Positions 8,109 through 18,835 of a stretch of 64,000 bases of DNA are shown here, in pieces. Position 1 is the first letter of the stretch. Every line of letters starts with the position of its first letter. A program made the translations under genes and the position numbers. The DNA is taken from contig NZ_JACIBC010000001.1 of NCBI RefSeq assembly GCF_014195095.1, forward strand, positions 620,001 to 684,000, in the 5' to 3' direction. Below the pieces are notes generated by a model. It searched no databases and was not told where the DNA came from. It worked only from the letters and a program-made list of their open reading frames with translations. This stretch comes from Rhizobium sp. BK602 (GTDB lineage Bacteria > Pseudomonadota > Alphaproteobacteria > Rhizobiales > Rhizobiaceae).

Positions 8109-9194
8109 ATGACCAGCAGCGTTTCCATCAAAGACCTCTCGCTCGATTTCGGCGCGATCACCGTTCTGAAAAACCTCAATCTCGAAATCAACGACGGCGA
8201 GTTCCTCGTCCTGCTGGGCTCTTCCGGCTGCGGCAAGTCCACGCTTCTCAACTGCATCGCCGGCCTGCTCGACATCACCGAGGGGCAGATCTTCATCAAG
8301 GGCAAGAACGTCACCTGGGAAGAGCCGAAGGATCGCGGCATCGGCATGGTGTTCCAGTCCTATGCGCTCTATCCGCAGATGACGGTCGAAAAGAACCTGT
8401 CCTTCGGCCTGCATGTCGCCAAGGTGCCGCAGCCGGAGATCGATAAGCGCATCGCGCGCGCCGCCGAGATCCTGCAGATCCAGCCGCTTCTGAAGCGCAA
8501 GCCGGCCGAGCTTTCCGGCGGCCAGCGCCAGCGCGTGGCGATCGGCCGCGCCCTGGTGCGCGATGTCGACGTGTTCCTCTTCGACGAGCCGCTGTCCAAT
8601 CTCGACGCCAAGCTGCGCTCGGAGCTGCGCGTCGAAATCAAGCGGCTGCATCAGTCGTTGAAGAACACGATGATCTACGTCACCCACGACCAGATCGAGG
8701 CCCTGACGCTTGCCGACCGCATCGCCATCATGAAGAGCGGCATCATCCAGCAGCTCGACGACCCCACGACGATCTACAACAAGCCGCGCAATCTTTTCGT
8801 CGCCGGCTTCATCGGTTCGCCGTCGATGAACTTCCTGCGTGGTGAACTGGTCAACCGCGAGGGCAAGATCGTCTTCGCCACCAATGACGTGCTCTTCTCG
8901 CTTGATGGCTACGAAGCCGGCGAGAGGTTGGAGGCCGGCCGCAAGGTCGTCCTCGGCGTGCGACCGGAACACATCAAGGTCAATGAAGGTTTGGGGGCGG
9001 AAACGCACGACGCGACCGTCGATATCGAGGAGCCGATGGGCGCCGACAATCTGCTCTGGCTCAATCATGCCGGCCATACCATGTCGGTGCGCATAAACGG
9101 CGCCCGGCGTTTCGGCCCGGGATCGCGCCTCAAGCTCGGCTTCGACATGACGCTCGCCTCGCTCTTCGACGCGCAAACGGAACTTAGAATTTAG
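8109..9194 (+). CDS. ABC sugar transporter ATP-binding protein (UgpC/MsmX class)
   Basis: 361 residues. Walker A GSSGCGKST (37-45), signature LSGGQRQR (from 135), Walker B ending FDE with the catalytic Glu at 160, and a switch His in 'YVTHDQ'. A C-terminal regulatory (TOBE/OB) domain follows, with 'GVRPEHIKV'. It powers import through the two permeases upstream. The length and C-terminal domain are normal for CUT1 ATPases, which often serve several importers. Confidence 0.95.
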   Translation: MTSSVSIKDLSLDFGAITVLKNLNLEINDGEFLVLLGSSGCGKSTLLNCIAGLLDITEGQIFIKGKNVTWEEPKDRGIGMVFQSYALYPQMTVEKNLSFGLHVAKVPQPEIDKRIARAAEILQIQPLLKRKPAELSGGQRQRVAIGRALVRDVDVFLFDEPLSNLDAKLRSELRVEIKRLHQSLKNTMIYVTHDQIEALTLADRIAIMKSGIIQQLDDPTTIYNKPRNLFVAGFIGSPSMNFLRGELVNREGKIVFATNDVLFSLDGYEAGERLEAGRKVVLGVRPEHIKVNEGLGAETHDATVDIEEPMGADNLLWLNHAGHTMSVRINGARRFGPGSRLKLGFDMTLASLFDAQTELRI

Positions 9195-9250
9195 TCACAT
9201 AAGGCGGGGGCGGCGTGCCGCCTCCGCCCACGGCGGTCCGAGGAGGTCCG

Positions 9251-11713
9251 ATGTCGTCCGCATTCAATGATGGTTTCAGTCTCGATCTGGCTGGTTCGTG
9301 GCGTCTGACGTCCCCCAACAGCAATCATTCCCTCTCCATGCCGGTTCCCGGCGACGTCCATTCCGCGCTGCATGCCGCCAGCCTCATCCCCGATCCCTAT
9401 TTTGGCCGGAACGAAGAGGTGGTGCAGTGGGTCGCGCATCAGGATTGGCAGATCGACCGCAGCTTCACGCTCGATGATGCAAGCGGCGACTGGTATCTGG
9501 ATATCGACTATCTCGACACGGTGGCGAGCGTTTATGTCAACGATGTGCTCGTGCTCGAAGGCAACAATAGCTTCCAGCGCTATCGCCCCGATGTTTCCAA
9601 GGCCCTGAAGACGGGCGAGAATAAGATCCGCATCCTTTTGCATTCCAGCATCAAGGCGGGGGCCGAGCTGCAGGGCAAGCAGCCGTTCTACATTCCGTAC
9701 AGCACTGGCAATTCGCCGATCCCGAACGGCAACATGCTGCGCAAGCCGCAGTGCCATTTCGGTTGGGATTGGAACATCGCCATTGCTCCCCTCGGGCTTT
9801 ACGGCACCATCGCGCTGAAGAAGCTGGAGACGGCGCGGATCGAGACGGTGGTTACGCGGCAGTTCCACAACGGCGACGGCTCGGTCGATCTCAAGGTGAC
9901 GGCGACCTTGTTTGCCAAGGGCACCGGCGTCGCCCAGGTCTATTTTTCGCTCGATGACGAGCGGCTGCGGCTCGACATCGGCGTCAATGCCGGCGAGACC
10001 TCGATCACACATGTCTTCCATCTCGACAGGCCGAGGCTCTGGTGGCCGGCCGGCAGCGGCGAGCAGGCGCTCTACGAACTCTCCGTCGAAACGAACTCGG
10101 AAAGCGTGACGCGCCGGATCGGGCTGCGCACCGTCGAGCTCATTACCGATGAGGACGAGGCGGGCAGCCGCTTCGCGCTGAAGGTCAATGGCCGCGAGAT
10201 CTTTGCGCGCGGCGCCAACTGGATTCCGGCGGATGCGCTGTTTTCCCGCTCCAGCCCGGCTTTGACCGAAGACCTGCTGCAATCCGCCGCCGACGCCAAT
10301 ATGAACGTCATTCGCGTCTGGGGCGGCGGCTTCTACGAGCATGACTGGTTCTACGACACCTGCGACCGGCTCGGCCTGATGGTCTGGCAGGACTTCATGT
10401 TCGCCTGCAATCTTTATCCGTCGACGGGCGATTTCCTGGAAAATGTCGAAGCGGAGGTCGGCTACCAGGTCCGGCGGCTGGCAACGCATCCGTCGATCGT
10501 GCTGTGGTGCGGCGATAACGAGCTGGTGGGGGCGCTCACATGGTTCGAGGAGTCCCGCAAGGACCGCGACCGCTATCTCGTCTCCTACGACCGTTTGAAC
10601 CGGACGATCGAACTGGCGATGAAGAAGGCGCTTCCGGACGCGATCTGGTGGCCTTCCAGCCCGGCCTCCGGTTATCTCAACTTCGGCGACGCCTGGCATG
10701 CGGACGGCTCCGGCGACATGCATTACTGGTCGGTGTGGCACGAGAACAAGTCCTTCGACAATTATCGCTCCGTGCGCCCGCGCTTCTGCTCGGAATTCGG
10801 CTTCCAGTCCTATACGTCGCTGCCGGTCATCAAGACCTATGCGGACGCCAAGGACATGAATATCGCCTCTCCGGTGATGGAGCTGCACCAGAAGAATGCC
10901 GGCGGCAACGAGCGTATCGCCGGCACGATGTTCCGCTATTTCCGCTTCCCGAAGGATTTCCCGAATTTCGTCTATCTGAGTCAGGTGCAGCAGGGCCTCG
11001 CCATCAAGACGGCGGTGGAATACTGGCGGTCGCTGAAGCCGCATTGCATGGGCACGATCTATTGGCAGCTCAATGATACCTGGCCGGTCGCCTCCTGGTC
11101 GAGCCTCGATTACGGCGGGCGCTGGAAGGTGATGCACTATCTGGTGCGCCGCTTCTTCCAGCCGGTCTCGGTTGCGGCCATTCCCTCCGAGGACAACAAG
11201 AGCATCCGCTTGTCACTGGTCAATGACACCGGTGCCGATGTCACCGTTGATATCGCCGTGTCGCTCCTCAGGCTTGATGGCGAACGCGTGCCGCTGACGA
11301 CGGCGCATGCAGTCTGCACACCGGATGCGGCCGTCACCGCATTGTCCATCGATGCCTCGCAGGTGCCGGCCGATTGCCTGCTCGCCTGGCGCTTTACCGC
11401 GTCGAACGGCATGGGCGGCGAGGGGCATTATGTTCACGGCACCTACAAGGCCCTGGAGCTTCAACCGGCGGGCCTCACGGTCCTGAGGGAGGAGAGCGAG
11501 GAGAACGGCACCGTCGAGCTGATCGTGACAGCGAAGGGGCTGGCGTTGTTCGTGATGATCGAGAGCGAGACGGAGGGGCGTTATTCCGACAATGCCTTCG
11601 ATCTCGCCGCCGGCGAGAGCCGCCGTATCGTCTTCACGCCGACAAGACCGCTTGCCGGCGTCGTTCCGGAATTCCGCATTTACGACCTGCAGTCCAGCCA
11701 GTCGGTGGATTGA
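9251..11713 (+). CDS. Glycoside hydrolase family 2 beta-mannosidase
   Basis: 820 residues. It hydrolyses terminal beta-D-mannosyl residues of mannooligosaccharides. The N-terminal jelly-roll starts 'FSLDLAGSWRLTSP'; an Ig-like domain and a TIM barrel follow. The acid/base Glu is E424 in 'LWCGDNEL' and the nucleophile is E515 in 'RFCSEFGFQSY', the two signature motifs of GH2 mannosidases. No signal peptide is present, so it acts in the cytoplasm on sugars delivered by the upstream importer. Start: ATG 9251, preceded by aggagg; the frame runs to 9215 but without a site. This is the best clue that the transporter carries beta-mannosides. Confidence 0.9.
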   Translation: MSSAFNDGFSLDLAGSWRLTSPNSNHSLSMPVPGDVHSALHAASLIPDPYFGRNEEVVQWVAHQDWQIDRSFTLDDASGDWYLDIDYLDTVASVYVNDVLVLEGNNSFQRYRPDVSKALKTGENKIRILLHSSIKAGAELQGKQPFYIPYSTGNSPIPNGNMLRKPQCHFGWDWNIAIAPLGLYGTIALKKLETARIETVVTRQFHNGDGSVDLKVTATLFAKGTGVAQVYFSLDDERLRLDIGVNAGETSITHVFHLDRPRLWWPAGSGEQALYELSVETNSESVTRRIGLRTVELITDEDEAGSRFALKVNGREIFARGANWIPADALFSRSSPALTEDLLQSAADANMNVIRVWGGGFYEHDWFYDTCDRLGLMVWQDFMFACNLYPSTGDFLENVEAEVGYQVRRLATHPSIVLWCGDNELVGALTWFEESRKDRDRYLVSYDRLNRTIELAMKKALPDAIWWPSSPASGYLNFGDAWHADGSGDMHYWSVWHENKSFDNYRSVRPRFCSEFGFQSYTSLPVIKTYADAKDMNIASPVMELHQKNAGGNERIAGTMFRYFRFPKDFPNFVYLSQVQQGLAIKTAVEYWRSLKPHCMGTIYWQLNDTWPVASWSSLDYGGRWKVMHYLVRRFFQPVSVAAIPSEDNKSIRLSLVNDTGADVTVDIAVSLLRLDGERVPLTTAHAVCTPDAAVTALSIDASQVPADCLLAWRFTASNGMGGEGHYVHGTYKALELQPAGLTVLREESEENGTVELIVTAKGLALFVMIESETEGRYSDNAFDLAAGESRRIVFTPTRPLAGVVPEFRIYDLQSSQSVD

Positions 11714-11794
11714 GGTATCCGGCCGCCCTCGGCGGTATTTCAGGGCCATAGGCCCAAGACAGAGACGGCCATAAGGCCATTGGAGAGCATGACG

Positions 11795-12556
11795 ATGACG
11801 AAACTTGGATTTCAGATTTATAGCGCCCGCAATTTCCAGCCCTATTCCGATATCTTTGTGAAGCTCGGCAAGGCCGGCTATGCCGAAGTCGAAGGCTTCG
11901 GCGGCATCTATGCCGATCTCGACGAGGCCGGCCTCAAGAGCCTGCGTGCCGAGCTCGACAAGAACGGCCTGGTCATGGCAAGCGGCCATTTCAGCCCGGA
12001 TTTCCTCGACGGCCAGGTGCAGAAGTCGCTGACGATCGCCAAGACGCTCGGCATGGATTCCATCTACGCGCCGCATCTGGCCGCCGATCAGCGCCCGACG
12101 GATGCCGCCGGCTGGCTCGCCTTCGGCAAGCGCCTGCATGAGATGAGCAAGCCATACAAGGATGCCGGCTTCGAATTCGGCTGGCACAACCACGACTTCG
12201 AATTCGTCAAGCAGGCCGACGGCTCGCTGCCGATCGAGCAGATCTTTGAAGGCGCACCGGACATTTCCTGGGAGGCCGATATCGCCTGGGTCATCCGCGG
12301 CGGCGGCGATCCCTTCGCGTGGATCGAAAAGCTTGGCCCGCGTATCACGTCCGTTCACGTCAAGGACATTGCGCCGGCTGGCGAGAACAAGGACGAGGAT
12401 GGCTGGGCGGATGTCGGACATGGCACGGTTCCGTGGCCGAAGCTCATCAAGGCGCTGGCCCGCACCAAGGCCAAGCATTTCGTCGTCGAACATGACAACC
12501 CGAACGACATCGATCGTCTGATCACGCGTTCGATCGCATCCTTCAAGACCTTTTGA
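11795..12556 (+). CDS. Sugar phosphate isomerase/epimerase-like TIM-barrel protein
   Basis: 253 residues. It begins 'MTKLGFQIYSARNFQPYSDIF' and has metal-site features of the xylose-isomerase-like TIM-barrel family (AP_endonuc_2): 'GYAEVEGFGG', 'GWHNHDFEF' and 'ISWEADIAWV', plus 'VHVKDI' near the end. The substrate is not known. Members next to Gfo/Idh/MocA dehydrogenases often epimerise or isomerise keto sugars. ATG 11795 is preferred because ggag lies 9 bases upstream; ATG 11789 is also possible. The stop is 11 bases before the next gene. Confidence 0.82.
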   Translation: MTKLGFQIYSARNFQPYSDIFVKLGKAGYAEVEGFGGIYADLDEAGLKSLRAELDKNGLVMASGHFSPDFLDGQVQKSLTIAKTLGMDSIYAPHLAADQRPTDAAGWLAFGKRLHEMSKPYKDAGFEFGWHNHDFEFVKQADGSLPIEQIFEGAPDISWEADIAWVIRGGGDPFAWIEKLGPRITSVHVKDIAPAGENKDEDGWADVGHGTVPWPKLIKALARTKAKHFVVEHDNPNDIDRLITRSIASFKTF

Positions 12557-12567
12557 GGCATATTTCC

Positions 12568-13704
12568 ATGGCTAAGGAACTCGGCGTCGGCATCCTCGGA
12601 TGCGGCAATATCTCAACGACCTATTTCAAGCTCGCTCCGCTCTTCAAGGGGTTGAAGGTGCTGGCTTGTGCTGACATCAACATGGAAGCGGCGCGGCTGC
12701 GCGCCGAGGAGTATCAGGTCAAGGCACAGACGGTGGACGAGCTGCTCGCCAATGACGAGCTCGATGTCATCGTCAACCTGACCATCCCGGACGCGCATTT
12801 CCCGATCTCCAAGCGCATTCTGGAGGCCGGAAAGCATGTCTATTCCGAAAAGCCGCTGGTGCTGACGCTGGAACAGGGCGAGGAACTGCGTCGCATTGCC
12901 AAGGAGAAGGGGCTCGTCGCCGTCGGCTGCGCTCCCGATACCTTCCTCGGCGGCGCGCACCAGCTTGCCCGCAAGTTCATCGATGACGGCGGCATCGGGC
13001 GCGTGACGTCGGGCACCTGCCACGTCATGAGCCCCGGCATGGAAATGTGGCACCCGAACCCGGACTTCTTCTTCCTGCCGGGCGGTGGTCCGATCCTCGA
13101 TCTCGGACCCTATTACGTCGCCAACCTCATCAACCTCATCGGCCCGGTAAAGCGCGTCGGCGCCATGACCTCGATGGCGTCGCCGACCCGCACCATCACC
13201 AGCCAGCCGCGCAACGGCGAGGTCATCCCGGTGAAGACGCCGACGACGATCCAGGCGCTGCTGGAATTCGTCAGCGGTGCGACGGTGACGCTGACGGCGA
13301 GCTGGGATGTCTGGTCGCATCGCCACGCCAATATGGAGCTCTACGGCACCGAGGGCTCACTCTACGTGCCGGATCCGAACTTCTTCGGCGGTACGGTCGA
13401 GGCCAGCGGCCGCGACAAGGAGATCAAGCCGCTTGCCGACTGGGCGCATCCCTTCGGCATAGCCAACCAGGAAAGCCCGAGCGGCGCGCGCGCCAATTAT
13501 CGCACGGCGGGTCTCGCGGACCTCGCGGCATCGCTGATCGACGGCCGCGATGCGCGTTGCTCGCTCGACCGCACGCTGCATGGGGTCGACGTCATGACCT
13601 CGATCCTGAAGTCGGGCGAGGAGAACCGCTTCATCGATTTGACAACCACCTGCACCCAGCCGGCGGCGCTTGGCATCGAAGAGGCGCAGGCGCTCTTGAA
13701 GTAG
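12568..13704 (+). CDS. Gfo/Idh/MocA-family sugar dehydrogenase
   Basis: 378 residues. N-terminal Rossmann fold with 'GVGILGCGNISTTYFKLAP', then 'VIVNLTIPDAHFPISKRILEAGKHVYSEKPL' containing the family EKP motif whose Lys is usually catalytic. The C-terminal beta-sheet domain follows, including 'GGGPILDLGPYYV'. It should oxidise or reduce a sugar or sugar derivative with NAD(P). The start at 12568 follows a gagg at the stop of the isomerase gene; an upstream in-frame start overlapping that gene is unlikely. It works with the neighbouring isomerase and aldo/keto reductase. Confidence 0.85.
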   Translation: MAKELGVGILGCGNISTTYFKLAPLFKGLKVLACADINMEAARLRAEEYQVKAQTVDELLANDELDVIVNLTIPDAHFPISKRILEAGKHVYSEKPLVLTLEQGEELRRIAKEKGLVAVGCAPDTFLGGAHQLARKFIDDGGIGRVTSGTCHVMSPGMEMWHPNPDFFFLPGGGPILDLGPYYVANLINLIGPVKRVGAMTSMASPTRTITSQPRNGEVIPVKTPTTIQALLEFVSGATVTLTASWDVWSHRHANMELYGTEGSLYVPDPNFFGGTVEASGRDKEIKPLADWAHPFGIANQESPSGARANYRTAGLADLAASLIDGRDARCSLDRTLHGVDVMTSILKSGEENRFIDLTTTCTQPAALGIEEAQALLK

Positions 13705-13724
13705 GCGCAGGAAAAGCTAGTTTG

Positions 13725-13752
13725 CGCGCGGGTGGACAGCCCGCGCGTTTTT
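13725..13752 (+). terminator. Intrinsic terminator inside the glycoside locus
   Basis: 8-base G/C stem (13725-13732 with 13740-13747), 7-base loop, then TTTTTC. It separates the Gfo/Idh/MocA gene from the aldo/keto reductase gene, so the last two genes may have their own promoter or be read at a lower level. Confidence 0.8.
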
Positions 13753-13773
13753 CATCTCAAAGGAATTTAGATC

Positions 13774-14805
<1,032 letters not shown>

Positions 14806-14813
14806 TTACCCGA

Positions 14814-14843
14814 AACGCCCGGAACCATGTTCCGGGCGTTTTG
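14814..14843 (+). terminator. Intrinsic terminator after the aldo/keto reductase gene
   Basis: Perfect 12-base stem (14814-14825 with 14829-14840), 3-base loop, followed by a short TTTT run. Confidence 0.75.
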
Positions 14844-14907
14844 CCTTCGTTTGATCCCTTGCCGCCCGAACGGCGGATATTGCTGCATTCTCTGGAGGAG
14901 ATGGCCC

Positions 14908-16518
14908 ATGATCCGCAACCCGATCCTGCCGGGTTTTAACCCCGATCCGTCCATCTGCCGCGTCGGCGACGATTATTACATCGCGACCTCCACCTTCGAA
15001 TGGTACCCGGGTGTGCAGATCCATCATTCGCGCGATCTGGTGAACTGGACGCTGGTGCGCCGACCGCTGGAACGGGCATCGCAGCTCGACATGCGCGGCG
15101 AGCCGGATAGCTGCGGCATCTGGGCGCCATGCCTCTCCTATGCCGATGGCCTGTTCTGGCTGGTCTACACCGACGTCAAGCGCTTCGACGGCAATTTCAA
15201 GGATGCGCATAACTACATCGTGACCTCGCCGACGATCGAGGGTGAGTGGTCGGAGCCGTCTTATGTCAATTCCTCGGGCTTCGACCCCTCGCTGTTCCAT
15301 GACGACGACGGCCGTAAATGGTTCGTCAACATGCAGTGGAACCATCGCACGGAAAGCTTTGGCGGCTCGCCGAAATCGCCGGCTTTCGACGGTATCCTGC
15401 TGCAGGAGTGGGACGCGGCGACGAGATCGTTGAAGGGGCCGATCAAGAACATTTTCGCCGGCACCGAGCGCGGATTGGTCGAGGGGCCACATCTGTTCAA
15501 GCGCGATGGCTGGTACTATCTGACGACTGCCGAGGGCGGCACCGGCTATGATCACGCCGTCACCATGGCGCGGGCGCGCACGATCGACGGTCCCTATGAG
15601 CTGCATCCGAACAAGCACCTGATCACCTCCAAGGGCCATCCGGAAGCGGTCTTGCAGCGGGCGGGGCACGGTCAGTATGTCGAGACCGCCGACGGCCAGT
15701 TCTATCATACGCATCTCTCCGGCCGGCCGCTGCCGCCGCATCGCCGCTGCACGCTCGGCCGCGAAACCAGCCTGCAGAAATGCGTCTGGAAGGAAGACGG
15801 CTGGCTCTATCTGGAAAACGGCACCAGCGTTCCGGAGGTCGATGTGCCCGGCCTAAATGGGGCGGTGCATGTCGAGAAGGCGCGGCGCAGCGGCTACAAT
15901 TTCGATGGTGGCAAGCTGCCGGCAGATTTCCAATGGCTGCGCACGCCGCAGCCGGAGCGCCTGTTCAGCCTGGCGGAGCGGCCCGGCCATCTGCGGCTGT
16001 TCGGGCGCGAAAGCATCGGTTCCTGGTTCGAGCAGGCGCTCGTCGCCCGCCGGCAGGAGCATCATAGCTTCCGCGCCGAAACCGTCGTCGAGTTCCAGCC
16101 GGACACCTATCAGCAGGTTGCCGGCCTTACCCATTACTATAACCGCTTCAAGCTGCATGCGATCGGTGTGACGCTGCATGAGACGCTCGGCCGCTGCATC
16201 ACCATCCTGAGCTGCCCTGGCGACTATCCGAATGCGCGGCTCATCTATCCGGTCGGCGCCGGCGTCTCGGTGCCGGAAGGACGCATTCAGCTCGCTCTCG
16301 AGGTTCGCGACAACGAGCTGCAATTCTACTGGCAGGCGGAGGGCATGGGGGCATGGCAGGCGATCGGTCCTGTGCTCGATGCCGGCGTGATCTCCGACGA
16401 GGGTGGGCGCGGGGAGCATGGTTCCTTCACCGGTGCCTTCGTCGGCATGTTCGCCTTCGATACGTCGGGGCGGGCGAAGACGGCGGATTTCGACTGGTTC
16501 AATTACGACGAGCTCTGA
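14908..16518 (+). CDS. Glycoside hydrolase family 43 beta-xylosidase
   Basis: 536 residues. The five-bladed propeller starts 'NPILPGFNPDPSI' with the general base D13; D126 in 'SGFDPSLF' is the pKa modulator and E192 in 'LVEGPHLF' the general acid. The C-terminal third is the jelly-roll domain of XynB-type beta-xylosidases ('SFRAETVVEFQPDTYQQVAGLTHYY'). It lacks a signal peptide, so it should cleave xylooligosaccharides or arabinosyl side chains in the cytoplasm. The start at 14908 fits the family N-terminus; ggaggag lies 10-16 bases upstream. The frame is open to 14827, but that start would fall inside the terminator. Confidence 0.9.
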   Translation: MIRNPILPGFNPDPSICRVGDDYYIATSTFEWYPGVQIHHSRDLVNWTLVRRPLERASQLDMRGEPDSCGIWAPCLSYADGLFWLVYTDVKRFDGNFKDAHNYIVTSPTIEGEWSEPSYVNSSGFDPSLFHDDDGRKWFVNMQWNHRTESFGGSPKSPAFDGILLQEWDAATRSLKGPIKNIFAGTERGLVEGPHLFKRDGWYYLTTAEGGTGYDHAVTMARARTIDGPYELHPNKHLITSKGHPEAVLQRAGHGQYVETADGQFYHTHLSGRPLPPHRRCTLGRETSLQKCVWKEDGWLYLENGTSVPEVDVPGLNGAVHVEKARRSGYNFDGGKLPADFQWLRTPQPERLFSLAERPGHLRLFGRESIGSWFEQALVARRQEHHSFRAETVVEFQPDTYQQVAGLTHYYNRFKLHAIGVTLHETLGRCITILSCPGDYPNARLIYPVGAGVSVPEGRIQLALEVRDNELQFYWQAEGMGAWQAIGPVLDAGVISDEGGRGEHGSFTGAFVGMFAFDTSGRAKTADFDWFNYDEL

Positions 16519-16729
16519 TTTTACCGATCATCGGCACGCCCTTATCTGCAAGGGAAGGCGGCATTGCCGTCGGATGCGACCTGTCGATGAGCTGTCGTAC
16601 TTATTTTGTCAGTAAATCCCGGCAAGCATCTCATTTTTATTACAAAAATGTAATAGAATCGTCAGGTTCGCTTCATCTCTCACGGGATAGAAGCCTCCTT
16701 TGCAAATAACGAATCGAGGAAACATCCCA

Positions 16730-17056
16730 ATGAGAAAAATCCTTTCTATCCTTCTCGCCGCCTCGGTTCTGACAACGCCGCTGGCAATGGCCACCGAGGC
16801 CAATGCGGCGCCGGCGAACAAGCAGATCGTCGTCAAGAAAGACGTGGTCAAGAAGAAGATTGTCGTTCGCAAGGGCGGCTGGGTAACGGGTCGCCGTTTA
16901 TCGGCGTCCGACCGCCGCCGCGCTGCCAGCGTTGACTATCGCCACCACCACCTGTCGGCTCCGCCGCGCGGCTATCACTGGGTTCGCATCAAGAATAATT
17001 TCCTGCTCGTCGGCATGACCAGCGGTTTGATCTCAAAGGTACAGAGCGCCCGTTAA
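16730..17056 (+). CDS. Small secreted basic protein, RcnB-like
   Basis: 108 residues. A signal peptide 'MRKILSILLAASVLTTPLAMA' is followed by a Lys/Val-rich stretch ('KQIVVKKDVVKKKIVVRKGG'), a basic segment, 'YRHHHLSAPPRGYHWVRIKNNFLLVGMTSGLI' and the stop. The 'PPRGYHWVR...LLV...G.I' tail resembles the RcnB-type periplasmic proteins (often annotated as Ni/Co regulators), but the N-terminal part is not conserved enough to infer metal handling. ATG 16730 has gagga 10 bases upstream. It stands alone. Confidence 0.7.
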   Translation: MRKILSILLAASVLTTPLAMATEANAAPANKQIVVKKDVVKKKIVVRKGGWVTGRRLSASDRRRAASVDYRHHHLSAPPRGYHWVRIKNNFLLVGMTSGLISKVQSAR

Positions 17057-17275
17057 GGGCAGTCTTGATATTGGACGTGCGGAGAGGCGCTCCGATGGGC
17101 GCCTTTCGCTTAATACAATGGCCGATATCAGGCGGGAGCCGAAAGCCACTTGCAGCGGATCGCGGCAGGTGGTTTCTTTGTTTTCAATGGTCTGGCGGTT
17201 GCCTGATAGCAATCGGGTTTTGCGGCAGTGGGGAGTTTGGTTTTCATCGGGCCATTCCCGAGGAAAGGAATGGCA

Positions 17276-18157
17276 ATGAAGACGATCGCTGCCGGTGTAC
17301 TCGACGTCGCCTATGAGGAGACCGGCCCGGAGGACGGCTTTCCGATCCTGCTTCTCCACGGTTTTCCTTACGACGCCCATGCCTATGATGACGTTGCACG
17401 GCAGCTGGCAGGCAAGGGACTGCGTTGCATCGTCCCGTTTCTTCGTGGCTATGGCCCGACGCGTTTCCTCTCGTCGGAAACGCCGCGTTCTGGCGAGCAG
17501 GCGTCGCTCGGGGCCGATTTGCTGGCCTTGATGGATGCGCTCTCGATTGAGAGCGCCATTCTCGGCGGTTATGATTGGGGCGGCAGGGCGGCTTGCATCG
17601 TCGCCGCGCTCTGGCCGGAACGTGTTCGTGGTCTGGTAAGCTGCGGAACCGGCTACAATATCCAGAATATCGCCAAGGCAGGACTGCCCGCTTCTCCTGA
17701 GGAAGAGGCTCGCTACTGGTATCAATATTACTTCCATTCTGAGCGCGGCAGGGCCGGGCTGGCCGCAAATCGCCGCGAGTTTTGCCGCTTCATCTGGCGG
17801 CTATGGTCTCCGACATGGGCGTTTGACGACGCGACCTTCGAGCGCAGCGCGGCCGCCTTCGACAATCCTGATTTCGTCGATGTCGTCATCCATTCCTACC
17901 GTCACCGGTTTGGCGGCATTGCCGGCGACCCTGCTTTCGCAGAGATCGAGGCGCGCCTGGCGAGGCAACCCGATATCATTGTGCCGACAATCGTGTTGCA
18001 GGGCGCCGACGACGGCGTCGATCCGCCAAGAACGGCTGACCGCGATGCAGCTCATTTCTCCGCACATTATCAGCGCCGGATATTGGCTGGCGTGGGGCAC
18101 AACCTGCCGCAGGAGGCTCCGGGTGATTTTGCAGAAGCGGTACTTTCGCTCCTTTAG
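17276..18157 (+). CDS. Alpha/beta hydrolase, epoxide hydrolase / haloalkane dehalogenase-like
   Basis: 293 residues. 'LLLHGFPYDAHAY' is the oxyanion loop. The nucleophile elbow 'GGYDWGG' carries Asp (D100) rather than Ser, as in epoxide hydrolases and haloalkane dehalogenases. 'LQGADDGVDPP' is the acid strand and 'GVGHNLPQEAPGDF' the catalytic His. The physiological substrate is unknown. ATG 17276 is chosen for aggaaagg about 8 bases upstream; ATG 17270 is nearly as good. The GNAT gene begins 20 bases later. Confidence 0.85.
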   Translation: MKTIAAGVLDVAYEETGPEDGFPILLLHGFPYDAHAYDDVARQLAGKGLRCIVPFLRGYGPTRFLSSETPRSGEQASLGADLLALMDALSIESAILGGYDWGGRAACIVAALWPERVRGLVSCGTGYNIQNIAKAGLPASPEEEARYWYQYYFHSERGRAGLAANRREFCRFIWRLWSPTWAFDDATFERSAAAFDNPDFVDVVIHSYRHRFGGIAGDPAFAEIEARLARQPDIIVPTIVLQGADDGVDPPRTADRDAAHFSAHYQRRILAGVGHNLPQEAPGDFAEAVLSLL

Positions 18158-18177
18158 ATCTTTGGGGGTATTCGCGG

Positions 18178-18723
18178 ATGACCAGCACGGTACCTGACCT
18201 TCAGGACGCGGGCGTCAGACTTCGTCGGCCTTGCGAGGCCGACATCGACGCGCGGTTTGCTCTGGGAACGAATGCCGATATCGCAAGAATGTTTGGCGTC
18301 AGTCGGGATAACGTCCGGCCGTTTACAAGGGCTGCGGCCGAGAAATGGGTTCGGAACTTCGATCAGCATCCACATGCCTGGATAATCGAAGCAGAGGGAT
18401 CGCTGATAGGAGAAATTCGCCTTGACCGTGTCGATCTTCAGGATCGAAGGGCTTCCATGGCGATCGGTATTTACGATACGACGTGTCTCGGTCGCGGGTT
18501 CGGCAGCAAGGCTATCAAGCTTGTGTTGGGCTATGCCTTCGGTGCGATGCAGCTACATCGGATCAGTGTCCGCGTTCTTGCCTACAACGACCGGGCTATT
18601 AGAGCGTACGAGAAATGCGGTTTCGTTCCCGAGGGCCGCGAACGGGAGACGGCGTTCGTCGATGGGCATTGGTACGATGACATTATCATGGGCGTGCTCG
18701 CGCATGAATTCGCGGCGCTGTAG
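18178..18723 (+). CDS. GNAT-family N-acetyltransferase, RimJ/RimL type
   Basis: 181 residues. The opening 'VRLRRPCEADIDARFAL' and the acetyl-CoA site 'CLGRGFGSKAIKLVLGYAF' (Q/RxxGxG/A-like motif A), followed by 'LHRISVRVLAYNDRAIRAYEKCGFVPEGRERE', are typical of acetyltransferases that modify protein N-termini or small amines. The acceptor is not known. A gggggt lies upstream of ATG 18178. Likely cotranscribed with the hydrolase. Confidence 0.87.
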   Translation: MTSTVPDLQDAGVRLRRPCEADIDARFALGTNADIARMFGVSRDNVRPFTRAAAEKWVRNFDQHPHAWIIEAEGSLIGEIRLDRVDLQDRRASMAIGIYDTTCLGRGFGSKAIKLVLGYAFGAMQLHRISVRVLAYNDRAIRAYEKCGFVPEGRERETAFVDGHWYDDIIMGVLAHEFAAL

Positions 18724-18780
18724 CCATCGCATTCCGATTTAGCTTGCAGCATCGCAACCAGGCATTTTTCAACAGAATCA

Positions 18781-18813
18781 AAAATCCCCGGCGCATTGAC
18801 CGGGGATTTTTGG
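18781..18813. terminator. Bidirectional terminator between the GNAT gene and the giant coiled-coil gene
   Basis: Perfect 11-base stem (18781-18791 with 18800-18810), 8-base loop, T-run on the plus side and A-run on the left, so it serves both convergent transcripts. Confidence 0.88.
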
Positions 18814-18835
18814 TTTCACCTATCATGCTGAGATC

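Noticed and set aside
9191-11137. Long minus-strand frame opposite the beta-mannosidase gene
   Set aside because: Arg/His/Asp-rich shadow of a GC-rich gene; the plus frame has both GH2 catalytic motifs.
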